Notes under the pieces: generated by a model
The model's database searches: none
The model's input: the letters and a program-made list of their open reading frames with translations, nothing else
Told to the model about the DNA's origin: nothing
Assembly (NCBI GenBank): GCA_002049455.2
Contig: KV918876.1
Span: 124,001 to 188,000, forward strand
Length of the DNA: 64,000 nucleotides
Direction of reading: 5' to 3'
DNA from: Porphyra umbilicalis
Lineage: Eukaryota; Rhodophyta; Bangiophyceae; Bangiales; Bangiaceae
Shown here: positions 54,774 to 64,000 of the stretch, one piece after another
Layout: each line of letters opens with the position of its first letter
Numbering within the stretch: position 1 is the stretch's first letter
Translations under genes and position numbers: made by a program

Positions 54774-55176
54774 GGCGCCGCCGCCGCTGCCCGCCGGTCG
54801 GTTTGTGGCGTCGGGCGCGGTGGGTGGTGTGGTAGGGCCGCGGCGGTTGGGATTGGCGGTCCGCGGCGATCAGTGGGCTTTGCCGTGTGGAGGTTGGCGC
54901 CGTGTCGACGTGACCCTGGCCGCATGCAGTGCACCCATGCGGGGGGTGGTCGACCACGGAACCGTTGTTCCCCGTGGTGTTTGTGGAGCGTTGGGTGCTT
55001 GTGTCGTGGGCCTCGCTGGTCAATGTGCCGCGCCCTCCGGCTGGTGGCGGCACCCTCTCGAGCGGGTCGTTGCACCGCCACGGGGGGTGGCGTCGAGCGC
55101 AGCGCTCGGCTGGTCGCTGTGCTCGATCTGCCTGGTTGGTGGCTTTGTGCGATTGTAAAGTGAACCAGTGTCTACG
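54774..55176. other. Intergenic, no recognised feature
   Basis: About 400 bp between the AT-hook gene and the mariner-like MITE. Nothing supported. Confidence 0.45.
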
Positions 55177-55178
55177 TA

Positions 55179-55947
55179 CAGTACGTACCCAATATTATTT
55201 GCCCACCCTGGAAAGGCTATTGCGGTCGTCAATGGGATTGGATAATCGGCCTCTCTGGCCCTGATCTGCCACATTCTGGGGACTTGAGCGTGAAGCGTTC
55301 ACCCGGTGACCTACGAAGAAGCGCCCCCAGCTTGTCACCAGCGGATAGAAACTCACCAGAACCATCATGGCGGGATTTCGAAGGACCCCCATCACCCCTC
55401 TGCAGGTAGGCGCGATCAAGGAGATGGTCGCCAACAAACAGCTCAACGGCGACATGGCAACGTCCATCAGCCACAATCGAAGAACGGATGCTCACGTCGC
55501 TACCACCACTGGCTGACAATGTAAACAGGGACAGGACAAAGGTGGTGAGTGAATGCGAGCTGCCCGGGCTCCGTCTGCTGGAGCAGGACGCCCCCTTCGC
55601 CAGTCTGGCAGAATATAATGAATAGCACGATGCCGAGAGCACCAACACTGCTGGAGGGCCCTCTCCCCCCCACTTGTCTTTCCAAACGATGCAGGAGGCC
55701 GTCAAGGGCCTTGGATTGTCATCTCGTTCTCCTGCCAAGAAAATTCTCCACGTCTGCCAACAAGGACACACGCCTCGTGGACGAGGAAACGCGGGTCGGA
55801 GACCGACCACTGGGTGTTGGTCTTCTTCTCCGACAAAGGCTCCTTTGTCGTGCGGCAGCAGCAAGCGCGGTTTGTGTGAGGCCGGTCTGGGCAACCGTGC
55901 GCATTGGCCACGGATAGGGGTGGACAAGTAATATTGGGTACGTACTG
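55179..55947. mobile_element. Mariner-like MITE, 769 bp
   Basis: Ends CAGTACGTACCCAATATTA and TAATATTGGGTACGTACTG are perfect inverted repeats over 19 bp and continue imperfectly for another 15 or so. They are bordered by TA on both sides (55177-55178 and 55948-55949). TA targets and CAGT-type ends point to the Tc1/mariner superfamily. The interior has a long minus open frame (to 55229) without an ATG start or known domain, and no transposase. Confidence 0.75.
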
Positions 55948-55949
55948 TA

Positions 55950-56138
55950 CGTTGTATCGAGCAACAGGAAACGAGACAGCAACCGCGGGACTTCAAAAAA
56001 AAAAGAAGAGAACTATAAGACTACGGAGCCACCTCGCCTCCACCAGCCTGAGACCACGGCCGGCGGGCAGCCGAAGCCAAGAAAGGGAACAAGAGCAACG
56101 CGGAAAACCCGCCGCCTCAACGACTGCGGCCACCCCCC
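55950..56138. other. Downstream region of the minus-strand kinase gene
   Basis: Short and without features apart from an A-run near 56000. Confidence 0.4.
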
Positions 56139-59100
56139 TCAGCCCGGCGCCTTGGCCAACACCGTCACCACCTCCTCAAACGACGGTCGCGCCGCCGCCG
56201 CCTGCGCCCAACACCGCTGCATCAAGTCCCGGTACAGCTGCAGGCAGTTGGGCGGCGGGGGCGGGCGGTAGCCCTCGTCGACGACCCGCCCCGCGACCGC
56301 GTGCGGGTCCTCCCCCGGGTACGGGGGCGTGCGGGTGACGAGCTCCCATATCAAGATCCCAAACGCGTACACATCCGACGCGGGCGTGTGCGGGGCGACG
56401 GCCGCGAGGACCTCGGGCGCGAGGTACTGCAGCGTGCCACACAGGCCACCCGCGGCCGACTCGCCCGCGGCCGTCGCCACGGCGGTCGCCAACCCAAAGT
56501 CGCTGACCTTGGCCGTAAACGAGCCGTCGAGAAGCACGTTGGCGCTCTTGAGGTCCCGGTGCACGAGCGACTGGGCGTGGAGGTAGGCCATCCCCCCCGC
56601 CACGTGGGACAGGATGCGCTTGACGACCGGCCACGTCGGCGCCACGCGCGCCTTGTGCAGCACGTCAAAGAGCGTGCCGCGGGACATGTATTCGGTGAGG
56701 ACCATCGGGTCGGGCAGCGCCGTGCGGGCGGCAACGACGCGGAGCACGTGCGGGTGGCGGAGGGAGAAGAGGACGCCGACTTCGGCACGGAACGCGGCCA
56801 CGGCGGCTTCCTTAGTGGCAAGCGCGGGGGACAACTTCTTGATGGCCACCGGCTCGTCTTGGTAGGTGCCCTTAAAGACCTCCCCAAAGGCGCCCGAGCC
56901 GAGCTTCTCGCCCGTCCGCAACCGCCGGACGACCACGTCGACGATCGGCGGTGGGGCGGCCTTTTTGGCCTTGCGACCAGGTGGGCCGCCGCCGCCGCCG
57001 CCGCCGCCGCCCCCGCCCGGCGGTGCGGGCGCCCGGTCGTGGCCAGTCGGATCAGACGGCCCACGGGTGGGGAACCCCCCATTGGGCGGCGTCGCCGCCT
57101 CCCGCCCGTCTGGCCGCCCCCGCCGGTCGTCCTCCTCCGAGCTGTACCCCCCACGGCCCCGCCGGTCGTGGTCATGGTCCTCCACGCTGTCCCAGCTGCG
57201 GCGGCGCCGCTCGTGGCGGTCCTCCCGGCGGCGCTCCCGATAGTCATCGGCGCTATCCTCCGAGCGGCTGTCCTCCTCCTCGCTGCTGCTGCCGCGGTCG
57301 CGGCGGCGGCGCCCGCCGCCGCGACGGCGGCGGCGCTCGTAGCTGCTCCCGTCGCTCTCGCTGCCCGAGCGGCGGCCGCCGCCGCCCGCGCTGAGCGCCG
57401 CCTGCGCCGCGAGCGCGTCGGCCGCCTCGCACACGGCGCAGTGGCAAAAGGCCGGGTGGGGGCGGAGGCCGGCCGCCGGCGCACCGCCCGCAACGACTAG
57501 CGCCGTCGACGCGGGGGCCTTGGCGCGGAGGCCGAGGTAGCCCCGCCCGTCGGCGGCGCGGCGGCCGCCCTGGTAACCGCCGCCGCCGACCCCCCCGGCG
57601 CCGCCGCCACCGGCGCCCGGGTAGTCAACCTCCCCATCCTCATCGTCATAGCCGCCGCCGCCGCCGCCCTCCATGCCCTCGGGCGCCGGCAAGGCCAGAT
57701 ACTTGCCCTGGTTGGCAATCGCCTCGAGCGTCACGGGGGAGGCGCCAAAGGCGCTTGCCAGCGCGTGGATGTCGCTCATCCCCGGTGGCGGCCGGTCGGG
57801 CGCGCGCGGCGCTTCGGGCGCGCGCTCCTCCCCAATGCCGACCAAGTCGCCGACCGAGCGGTCGATTTTGGCCTCGGCCTCGGCCGCGGCGGCAGCGGCG
57901 GCCGCCGCCTTGATGCCCGCCTTGGCCGCCGCCTTGGCCGCCCGCGCCGCCTCCTTTTCCGCCGCCCGCGCGGCGCGCTCTTGCTCCTTGGCCGCCGCGC
58001 GGGCGGCGCGGCGGACGTCCTTGGCCGCCGCCCGCTCCGCGGCCGTGTCCACCTCCTCGAGCGTCACGTCGGGCGCGGACGCGTCGAGGCGCAACGCCCG
58101 CACGGGGGGCGGGAGGAGCGGCACGCCCGCCGCCGCCGCGCCGAGCACCTCCCGTGTGCCCCCGTAGCAGCGGTCAAAGGGGTCAACCATCTTGCCGCGC
58201 GTCACCGCATCGTCGACGCCCTCAATGAGGGCGACGGCGGCGGCGAGCGAGCCGGTGGCCTCGACGGCCAGCGTCGCGGCTGCCGCGCGGGCAACCTCCC
58301 GCGGCTCCCCGGCAATCGCCGCCATCCGGCCGGCGAGGCCGGCCATGGAGTCGGCCAAATCCGCAACGCCCGTCAGCACCTTGCGGCGGCGGCCGGTGAG
58401 GGACGTGTCCCCCGTCGGCGTCACCGCCCACCCGCCCGTAAACGAAAAGGCGGCGAGCATGTGGAAGCGCGCCTTGCGTCGCAAAAACGCAGCGTAATCC
58501 GCAATCTCCCCGCCCGCAAACAGGTAGGCCAGCGGGTGGGCGGCGTCTGGGTCGTCGACGCTCTCCACCGCCTCGCGGCTCCACGAGTCCGACGCCCACG
58601 CGAGGAAGGCGTCGTTGCGGCGCACGAGGCTGAGAAGCGAATCGTCGCCCGCCTCGAGCAGCAGCCGGTGGACAAGCGTCAACGCTTGGAGCGCCGCGAC
58701 CGGGTTCTTGGAGAGGGGGCGGCGGAAGAGCGACGCAAACACATCCTCCCCGCGCCCACCATCGCGCACCGACGACAAGACGGTGGCGTACGCGCGGGGG
58801 TCGACGCCCCCGGCCCGCGCGCTGCCGTCGGTCAGCCGCGCAACGGCGCCGTCGAGGGGGTCTGCCGTCCGCGAGGAGCGGCGGCGGGTCGGCATGCCAA
58901 ACGGATCCAAGTCGTCCTCGTCGTCGTGGCCTTCGGCGCCGGGCAGTGGCGGCGGCAGGGGCGTGTTGGGCGCAAAGAGGGAGACCTGCGCGCTGTGTAC
59001 ATTGGGGGCGGCGGTAGGGGCCCCGGCGCGGAGTTTGGAGACCAAGTCGGTCAGCGACGGGCTGTCGGCTGCGCGGCCGCCGGCGTCCTTGTCATCGTCA

Positions 59101-60062
59101 TCGTCGCGGTCGTGCCCGTCGCCGCCGCTGCCGCCGCCGCCGCCGCCATTGCTTGCCGCCGCCGTGGCAGCCGCCGCCGCGGCGGCGGCAGCCGCGCGCT
59201 TGGCCTCTCGCTTGGCTTCCCGCTTGTCCTTCTTCCCTCCCTCCCCACCGCCGCTGCCGCCGCCGGCCGCCTCCCGCAGCTGCGCCAACGACGGCCGCCC
59301 GGCCGAAGGCCCGACCGCACTGGCGAGCGCCGACGCCAGCACAGGCGGCAAGCCGTTCGGCAATTCCCTCCCCGTCACCGCCGCAGCGGCCACGGCCGGC
59401 GCCCGGCCCGTCGCCAGCGCGGCGAGGAGCACGCCCACGTCGTACACGTCGTCGGCTTCAGTGAGCTCCGCGTTGGACGAGCCGATGGCCACGCGCTTTG
59501 GCCCAAAGCCGCCGAGGATGGCGCCCGTCGCGTCTGTGTTTTTGGGCCCGCCCCCCACGAGAAACACCGTGTCGACGGCCACGTTGCCGTGCGGCGAGCC
59601 GCCCGGCATGGCGAGCAGCGCCGCCGCCACATCCCGCCCGACGGCCGCGACGGCGGCGGCCGGCAACGCCGGCGGCGCGGCCGCCGACGCCTTTTTCGAC
59701 GACTTGGACGCGCGGCGGGGCGTCGCGAGTTCGGACAAGAAGGTGATGGACGGCGCGTCGGGGGAGCGGTCGACAAACACGTCGACGAGCTCCAAGACCA
59801 GCGGCGACGCGACCGACGCTTTGCGCCACGTGGCCGCCTCGTCGACAAGCGCCTCCACGTCGTCGACGGCGGGCACGACGACGCGCTTGGCAACGAGCTG
59901 CCGGGGGGGGTCGCCGCCGGCCCCACCGGCGGGCGCCGCGTCCACAACGTGGACCGATACGGGGCCGCGAGCGGCGCCGAGGGTGCGTACAAAGGTTAGC
60001 GCCCACTGCCGGCCAGACGCGCCGGCGAGTTCTAGCGTCGCGCCGGCGGCGCCCCACGCCAT
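56139..60062 (-). CDS. Pseudokinase-ANTH-TKL kinase fusion protein
   Basis: ATG 60062 gives 1,307 residues in one exon. About 50-262 is a degenerate kinase fold: HGNVAVDTVFL sits where the catalytic loop should be, GGFG replaces DFG, and DVYDVGVLLAAL matches the helix-F region, so it should lack phosphotransfer. About 400-640 resembles an ANTH/ENTH domain (VFASLFRRPLSK, ALTLVHRLLLEAG, YAAFLRRKARFH), which binds phosphoinositides in clathrin coats. An Ala/Lys-rich helix (about 690-750), Gly-rich linkers and an Arg/Ser region follow. The C-terminal kinase (about 1045-1300) is complete: LGSGAFGEVF, VAIKKL, VHRDLKSANVLL, VSDFGLA, GTLQYLAPEV, DVYAFGILIWELVTRTPPYP, typical of Raf-like TKL kinases. 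A link between endocytic membranes and signalling is inferred. I know of no such architecture. Confidence 0.8.
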   Translation of the reverse strand: MAWGAAGATLELAGASGRQWALTFVRTLGAARGPVSVHVVDAAPAGGAGGDPPRQLVAKRVVVPAVDDVEALVDEAATWRKASVASPLVLELVDVFVDRSPDAPSITFLSELATPRRASKSSKKASAAAPPALPAAAVAAVGRDVAAALLAMPGGSPHGNVAVDTVFLVGGGPKNTDATGAILGGFGPKRVAIGSSNAELTEADDVYDVGVLLAALATGRAPAVAAAAVTGRELPNGLPPVLASALASAVGPSAGRPSLAQLREAAGGGSGGGEGGKKDKREAKREAKRAAAAAAAAAATAAASNGGGGGGSGGDGHDRDDDDDKDAGGRAADSPSLTDLVSKLRAGAPTAAPNVHSAQVSLFAPNTPLPPPLPGAEGHDDEDDLDPFGMPTRRRSSRTADPLDGAVARLTDGSARAGGVDPRAYATVLSSVRDGGRGEDVFASLFRRPLSKNPVAALQALTLVHRLLLEAGDDSLLSLVRRNDAFLAWASDSWSREAVESVDDPDAAHPLAYLFAGGEIADYAAFLRRKARFHMLAAFSFTGGWAVTPTGDTSLTGRRRKVLTGVADLADSMAGLAGRMAAIAGEPREVARAAAATLAVEATGSLAAAVALIEGVDDAVTRGKMVDPFDRCYGGTREVLGAAAAGVPLLPPPVRALRLDASAPDVTLEEVDTAAERAAAKDVRRAARAAAKEQERAARAAEKEAARAAKAAAKAGIKAAAAAAAAAEAEAKIDRSVGDLVGIGEERAPEAPRAPDRPPPGMSDIHALASAFGASPVTLEAIANQGKYLALPAPEGMEGGGGGGYDDEDGEVDYPGAGGGGAGGVGGGGYQGGRRAADGRGYLGLRAKAPASTALVVAGGAPAAGLRPHPAFCHCAVCEAADALAAQAALSAGGGGRRSGSESDGSSYERRRRRGGGRRRRDRGSSSEEEDSRSEDSADDYRERRREDRHERRRRSWDSVEDHDHDRRGRGGYSSEEDDRRGRPDGREAATPPNGGFPTRGPSDPTGHDRAPAPPGGGGGGGGGGGPPGRKAKKAAPPPIVDVVVRRLRTGEKLGSGAFGEVFKGTYQDEPVAIKKLSPALATKEAAVAAFRAEVGVLFSLRHPHVLRVVAARTALPDPMVLTEYMSRGTLFDVLHKARVAPTWPVVKRILSHVAGGMAYLHAQSLVHRDLKSANVLLDGSFTAKVSDFGLATAVATAAGESAAGGLCGTLQYLAPEVLAAVAPHTPASDVYAFGILIWELVTRTPPYPGEDPHAVAGRVVDEGYRPPPPPNCLQLYRDLMQRCWAQAAAARPSFEEVVTVLAKAPG

Positions 60063-61784
60063 GGTTGGGGCAGGAAGGGGAGGGGGAACGACCAACCACC
60101 CAGACGGCAAAACGCAATGCGGGCAAAAGGGGGGATCGCACAGGCCAAAGCGCCCGAGGGCGGGCCGAAAGGATCAAAGTCAGGCCAGCGGGTAGGGGGG
60201 GGACGCGGGGAAGCAGAGGGTGGCGATCGCAGTCACCAACAGCGCCAGACACGTAGCCCGCAGCGCATGGCATCCACGGTGGTTGCACAACCAAACCCAG
60301 CCGCCCAGCAATGACGCCAGGGTCAGCCGAGGCGTGACGTGCAACCTCACCGCGATTCTGCGGAACATGCTCCCTACTTAGCCTACATGTATTTGTTGCC
60401 ATTGCACGATTGGTCCTCAACTGTTGCAGTACAAGTCGAGCACAAAGAACTCCGAACCCCGAGAATCAATTGTCCGGCCCCACGAATCTGAGACGTTCTA
60501 TTGGCTCTCCAACGGCCAGTTCCGTGAAGATTCAAGATTCTTCTTTTTCTTGAGATTTTCTTCCGTTCCAGTCCGTATCAGATGGGCAACGGGCGCGAAT
60601 CGTTGCGATATCGAGATTTTTTGGGAGATACGCAGAAAAGTGCAGAAAAACGAAGGCGTCAAATGGCGATACCCAGGCACAACAGACCAGCGCCTGCCCC
60701 GCGGCACCGGTACACTGCGGTGACAGCTGAGACCCACCACAGAAACGAACATGCACCCCACGTCGGCCCGGCACGAGGCGCCCGCCCATACCGGCTGGCG
60801 ATGGCGCCACAGCCGAAGCCGTGTCAGATGTCTGACGGCGGCCGTCGTCGCGGTGGTTAAGTATGGGTCCCAAACCACGGGACAACGGCACGCCAGAACG
60901 CCTCTAACATCCGCAGAGGAAGAGGACCCAAATGCCGCGCCTTCCACTGGTGGTGGGAGCGTGCTGCCTGCAGGGGTGTGCCGGCTGGCACGGCTCCAGC
61001 CACCGTGTTGTATGTTGTTTTCAGGGACGGATCTCGACCAGCCGCTTGGTCTGTCCTCTGACTACCCTCGGGCGAGGCGGTGCGAGGTCTTGACACATTC
61101 CCCGCCTCGACGCTACGGGCAGTCGCACAACGGCTCTCCGCAAGCCGGCCGCCAGGTATTGTAGCGGCTCAGCGCTGCCCCCGCGGTGCAGACAGCCCCT
61201 CTTTGGATGGACACAACTTACCGCGCGGGAGCAAACGTTTGCCAGCCATGAGGCGCCGCCAAGCCTGCATGCTCAGCAACTTGGGCCGGCGCGGGCCGGG
61301 CGGGGCCCCCCGCTGTCGGTGCGCTCCGAACGGCAGGGGTCTTGGTGGGGTGCCGCAGCTCCCCGACGGTGGGGCGACGAGCAGAACGACATGGCCGCTG
61401 TACTCGTTGCAGCATGGTGCGCCACGGGCACTTTCTCCGCCACAGGAGGAGCCACGACCAATGAGACCTAGGATGCCACGACGACCCATGGCCCAGGGGC
61501 GCACGGAGCGCGACCTGCCGGCCATCCACGGAGGTGCGCAGCCGTCGTCTTCGCTGTTCAGTTGTGTGCGCATCAACTGGTATAAGAGGAGGCCTCTGAG
61601 CCATAGCAGCGGCCCAAAAGCTGCTCCTTCCTCACCGAACCCTTACCGACCACGCCTAGCCTGGTACGCCCAAGCACCAACCCCAGTCGTCCCTCACTCC
61701 CTTTACAAAACGGATCCCAAGTCGTCTGCGTCGGGCCATCTCCACAGCCAAGGCAGCAACCGTCGTCGATTGCCACTCGCCAGC
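60063..61784. other. Intergenic region with a candidate TATA box for the knottin gene
   Basis: No gene recognised in 1.7 kb. The promoter-side end contains TATAAGAGG, annotated separately. Confidence 0.45.
61581..61589 (+). promoter_or_regulatory. Candidate TATA box
   Basis: TATAAGAGG, about 200 bp upstream of the knottin-like ATG. A roughly 170-bp 5' untranslated region would be implied. Confidence 0.4.
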
Positions 61785-62099
61785 ATGGCCCCCGCCCTCC
61801 GCCACGGGCACGTCGCTGGCCTGGTAGCCCAAACGCTGGCGGCGGTCCTCCTGGTGGCGGCGTCGGTGGCCCCCGCCATGGCGACGCCTCCCTTGGCGGC
61901 CGCCGCAGACGCGCGCCACCCCGCCGAGCCCGTCAACGCGGCTACCGTGCCCGGCGCGTCTGCGCGCGTGCAGTCGGCCGCGCGCGTGCAGGTGGACCCC
62001 CCGTGTTTGCCCCGCGGCGCCACCTGTTGGGGCCGCCCCGAGCCCTGCTGCGGCGGCCTGCGGTGCTACAGCATCATCATTACGTCGCGCTGTGGGTAG
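61785..62099 (+). CDS. Secreted six-cysteine knottin-like peptide precursor
   Basis: ATG 61785 gives 104 residues. Residues about 15-32 form a hydrophobic signal peptide (TLAAVLLVAASVAPAMA) with a plausible cut after AMA. Residues 33-70 are a cysteine-free propeptide rich in Ala. The last 31 residues hold all six cysteines at 74, 81, 88, 89, 94 and 103, spacing C-x6-C-x6-CC-x4-C-x8-C. This is the inhibitor-cystine-knot pattern, found in defence peptides, protease inhibitors and venom peptides. In this context a secreted defence or cell-wall peptide is more likely than a toxin. The activity cannot be read from sequence. A TATA-like box lies about 200 bp upstream, consistent with a genuine small gene. 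Confidence 0.7.
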   Translation: MAPALRHGHVAGLVAQTLAAVLLVAASVAPAMATPPLAAAADARHPAEPVNAATVPGASARVQSAARVQVDPPCLPRGATCWGRPEPCCGGLRCYSIIITSRCG

Positions 62100-62802
62100 C
62101 CGGCCGGCGTGCCGGGGGGGGGGGGTCAGGTGGGGAGGTTGGCGGGGGGGGGGGGGCGGGGGGGCAGCGGCATCGGTGATACCCCACCGGCCCTCTGTTC
62201 GGCGTAGGCGTCGATCCCGAGTGCGGGGCTGGCACCGCGCAGCGGTTCTTGTCTGGTAGCGGGTGGAAGAACGACGGTGGCGAGGGACCACTGCCGGCTG
62301 GCAAACCGTGTAATGTTTTCTCTCTGTTGCTCAGTGACCTCGGGCTGCTTCCCCCCGCGCTACATTGCTTGTACGCTCACCTTCCCCCCTCCTCTCCCAG
62401 CCTCCCCAAAATATGTCTCGCAGGGGTCAATACGGGGGGAAACCGCTTCCAGTACTGCCCCGCCCGCGACCAAGGCATGACCGGCAGTGACAGCCCTACA
62501 AAACGCGCGGGTCTGCGCCATCCGTGCCGCATCCTCAGGACAATCAAGTGGAGAGTGAAGCAAAAAGAGCCCTGCACAGAAGAAATCCACACCCAGCGAA
62601 CCGCCCCGCGCAGCGGTTCGCCCCGCGCCATCCGTACAGACCCACAAAAAAAGGAGCCATCGAGAGTGCGCCGCTCGACCCCGCCCAATGGGGCCAGCGT
62701 GGCGCGCACCGCCCTGGCACACCCCCCGGCCTCTCGCCGAAGCCGCAAACCCCCCTCCAGCCCCCGACAACCCCCCCCCCCCCCCCTCCCCCCCCCGGTC
62801 GC
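62100..62802. other. Intergenic region with G and C homopolymer runs
   Basis: G runs at about 62114-62126 and 62144-62163, and C runs at about 62769-62797. CCGCGCAGCGGTTC occurs at about 62232 and 62608. Separates the knottin-like gene from the deformylase gene, which converge. Confidence 0.6.
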
Positions 62803-63969
62803 TCAATCCTCAAACACCACCGTCTTGCGGCCAAACACAATGACCCGATCGTTGAGGTGCCACCGGAGGGCGCGCGCGAGCACGACCCGCTCCAAGTCCC
62901 GCCCCTTGCGCACGAGGTCTGCCACCGAATCCCGGTGCACCGCCCGCGTCGTGTCCTGCTCGATGAGGGGCCCCTCGTCCAACTCGGCCGTCACATAGTG
63001 CGCCGACGCGCCGATGCGCTTGACCCCCCGCGCGTGCGCCTGGTGGTACGGCCGCCCCCCCGTAAACGACGGCAGCAGCCCGTGGTGGATGTTGATGACC
63101 CGCCCGGCGTGGCGCTCGCAAAAGCCCGCCGACAGGACTTGCATGTAGCGCGCCAGGACGACCACGTCGACCGACCGCTCCACCATGAGCTCCTCCAGCG
63201 CCGCCTCCTGCCGCGCCTTGGCGGCGGCCTTGTCACCGTCCGCCCCCACCTCAATGGGCAGGTGCACAAACGGGACATTGAACATGGCGGCGACCGGCGC
63301 GAGCACCGCGTGGTTGGATACCACTGCCGCCACTTCACAGCGGAGCTCCCCGGCGCGCACGCGCATGAGCAAGTCGACGAGGCAGTGGTCGGCGAGAGAG
63401 ACGAGCAGCACCACCCGCTTGACCGCCGACGCGTAGCTGAGCGTCCACTCCATTGCGTCGCGGGCGGCGAGGTCGACGAGCGCCGACTCGACGACGCCCA
63501 TGTTGGCCGCCCCGACGTGTACCTCGGTGTAGTCAAAGACGAGGCGCTGGAAGTAGCGGTGGCAGTCCATGTCACTAAACTGCTCCGAGGTGAGGATGTT
63601 GCAGCCGTACCCGTAGAGCAGCTGGCCGAGGGAGGCAACGACGCCCTTCTTGTCGGGGCAGGAGATGAGGAGGGTGGCGAGCTTCCGGGGGGGGTCGGGC
63701 TCAGCCGCGCCGCCCGACGTGGCGGCCGACGCCGTCGGGTCGGGCGCCGAGGGGGGGGTCGTCGGCGCCGCCGCCGTCGTGGCACGTGGCGGCCGGCGGA
63801 CGGCCGCGCGGCCGAGGCTGGTGCGGCAGCGGGCGGCCGCCCGGCAGGCAGCGGTCGACAGGCGGTCGGCAGGGCGGCCGAGACGGGCCGCGGCGGCGGC
63901 TGCCACAAACGCCGGGGGGGGCGCCCCCGCCGGGCCGCGCCGCGAGGCGGGAGCAGGCGGCCACGCCAT
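62803..63969 (-). CDS. purU: Formyltetrahydrofolate deformylase, organelle-targeted
   Basis: ATG 63969 gives 388 residues ending at the TGA at 62803. It hydrolyses 10-formyltetrahydrofolate to tetrahydrofolate and formate, balancing one-carbon pools; in plants the mitochondrial enzyme supports photorespiratory glycine oxidation. Residues 1-95 are Ala/Arg/Pro-rich and lack acidic residues near the start, consistent with a mitochondrial or plastid transit peptide. An ACT domain spans about 96-175 (LLISCPDKKGVVASLG). The formyltransferase-type hydrolase fold follows, with VVLARYMQVLS, the catalytic Asn and His in RVINIHHGLLPSF, GASAHYVT, and the catalytic Asp in LDEGPLIEQD. Length beyond the transit peptide matches bacterial PurU (about 280). 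Complete, and close to the window edge. Confidence 0.95.
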   Translation of the reverse strand: MAWPPAPASRRGPAGAPPPAFVAAAAAARLGRPADRLSTAACRAAARCRTSLGRAAVRRPPRATTAAAPTTPPSAPDPTASAATSGGAAEPDPPRKLATLLISCPDKKGVVASLGQLLYGYGCNILTSEQFSDMDCHRYFQRLVFDYTEVHVGAANMGVVESALVDLAARDAMEWTLSYASAVKRVVLLVSLADHCLVDLLMRVRAGELRCEVAAVVSNHAVLAPVAAMFNVPFVHLPIEVGADGDKAAAKARQEAALEELMVERSVDVVVLARYMQVLSAGFCERHAGRVINIHHGLLPSFTGGRPYHQAHARGVKRIGASAHYVTAELDEGPLIEQDTTRAVHRDSVADLVRKGRDLERVVLARALRWHLNDRVIVFGRKTVVFED

Positions 63970-64000
63970 TGTCGCGACGAGGCGAGCAACCACACGCACC

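Noticed and set aside
52964..55081. 705-codon minus frame opposite the AT-hook gene
   Set aside because: Shadow of the Ala/Pro-rich repeats; the plus frame carries the Tudor-like and AT-hook motifs.
55229..55996. 255-codon minus frame in the mariner-like MITE as a captured gene
   Set aside because: No ATG start, it crosses the element's right end, and no domain is recognisable.
56301..60195. Long plus-strand open frames opposite the kinase fusion gene (399, 744 and 526 codons)
   Set aside because: Typical antisense shadows of a GC3-rich coding region. They contain no domains, while the minus frame shows complete kinase motifs.

Overview
The window is eukaryotic nuclear DNA. It is GC-rich, the genes have few or no introns, proteins carry long poly-Ala and poly-Gly tracts, and the content mixes chromatin regulators, F-box and kinase genes with many classes of transposable element. 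The two introns I can define (303 and 211 bp, GT-AG) lie in one kinase gene. An intron-poor, GC-rich genome with E(z)-type chromatin genes and chromoviral retroelements would fit a bangiophyte red alga (Porphyra/Pyropia type). That assignment is inference from composition and gene content, not from a diagnostic marker.

Left part (1 to about 19.2 kb): a nest of transposable elements. The base layer is one decayed Ty3/gypsy chromovirus read right to left: gag about 18604-17040, protease about 16080-15800, reverse transcriptase, RNase H, integrase, then a chromodomain ending at 3817. Into it were inserted (a) an apparently intact piggyBac-like transposon, 11690-15328; (b) a PIF/Harbinger-like element, about 5159-8750, with a transposase carrying one stop and a convergent accessory gene; (c) a Tourist-like MITE, 8997-9540; and (d) a 286-bp MITE, 4870-5155, that shares its ends with the piggyBac-like element and sits exactly at the Harbinger terminus. 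Target-site duplications and reading-frame continuity in the host retroelement give most boundaries to the base.

Middle part (19.2-46 kb): repeat-rich sequence with isolated genes. These are a RING-like zinc-finger gene split by a 540-bp hAT-type MITE (23325-25621); an Enhancer-of-zeste-like CXC/SET gene stopped inside the SET domain (27127-30723); a convergent F-box gene (31133-32386, minus); a divergent C2H2 zinc-finger gene (33059-34021); a 7-copy 202-bp tandem array (34.6-36.0 kb); an intact Tc1/mariner-IS630-type transposase (40753-41787, minus); and a 54-bp minisatellite (41.9-42.8 kb). Several long stretches here hold nothing I recognise.

Right part (47-64 kb): dense, very GC-rich host genes. 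They are a PH-domain/CAMK-type kinase (47342-51359, three exons), a Tudor-like/AT-hook chromatin protein (52455-54773), a mariner-like MITE (55179-55947), a minus-strand protein joining a degenerate kinase, an ANTH-like domain and an active-looking TKL kinase (56139-60062), a secreted six-cysteine knottin-like peptide (61785-62099), and formyltetrahydrofolate deformylase (62803-63969, minus).

No rRNA, convincing tRNA or CRISPR array was seen. The genes do not form an operon. The chromatin genes (E(z)-like, AT-hook/Tudor), the signalling and trafficking kinases and the one-carbon enzyme look like independent host functions, with mobile DNA as the organising feature of the left half. The best candidates for something undescribed are the pseudokinase-ANTH-TKL fusion, the piggyBac-like family with YTAG rather than TTAA target duplications, and the knottin-like peptide.
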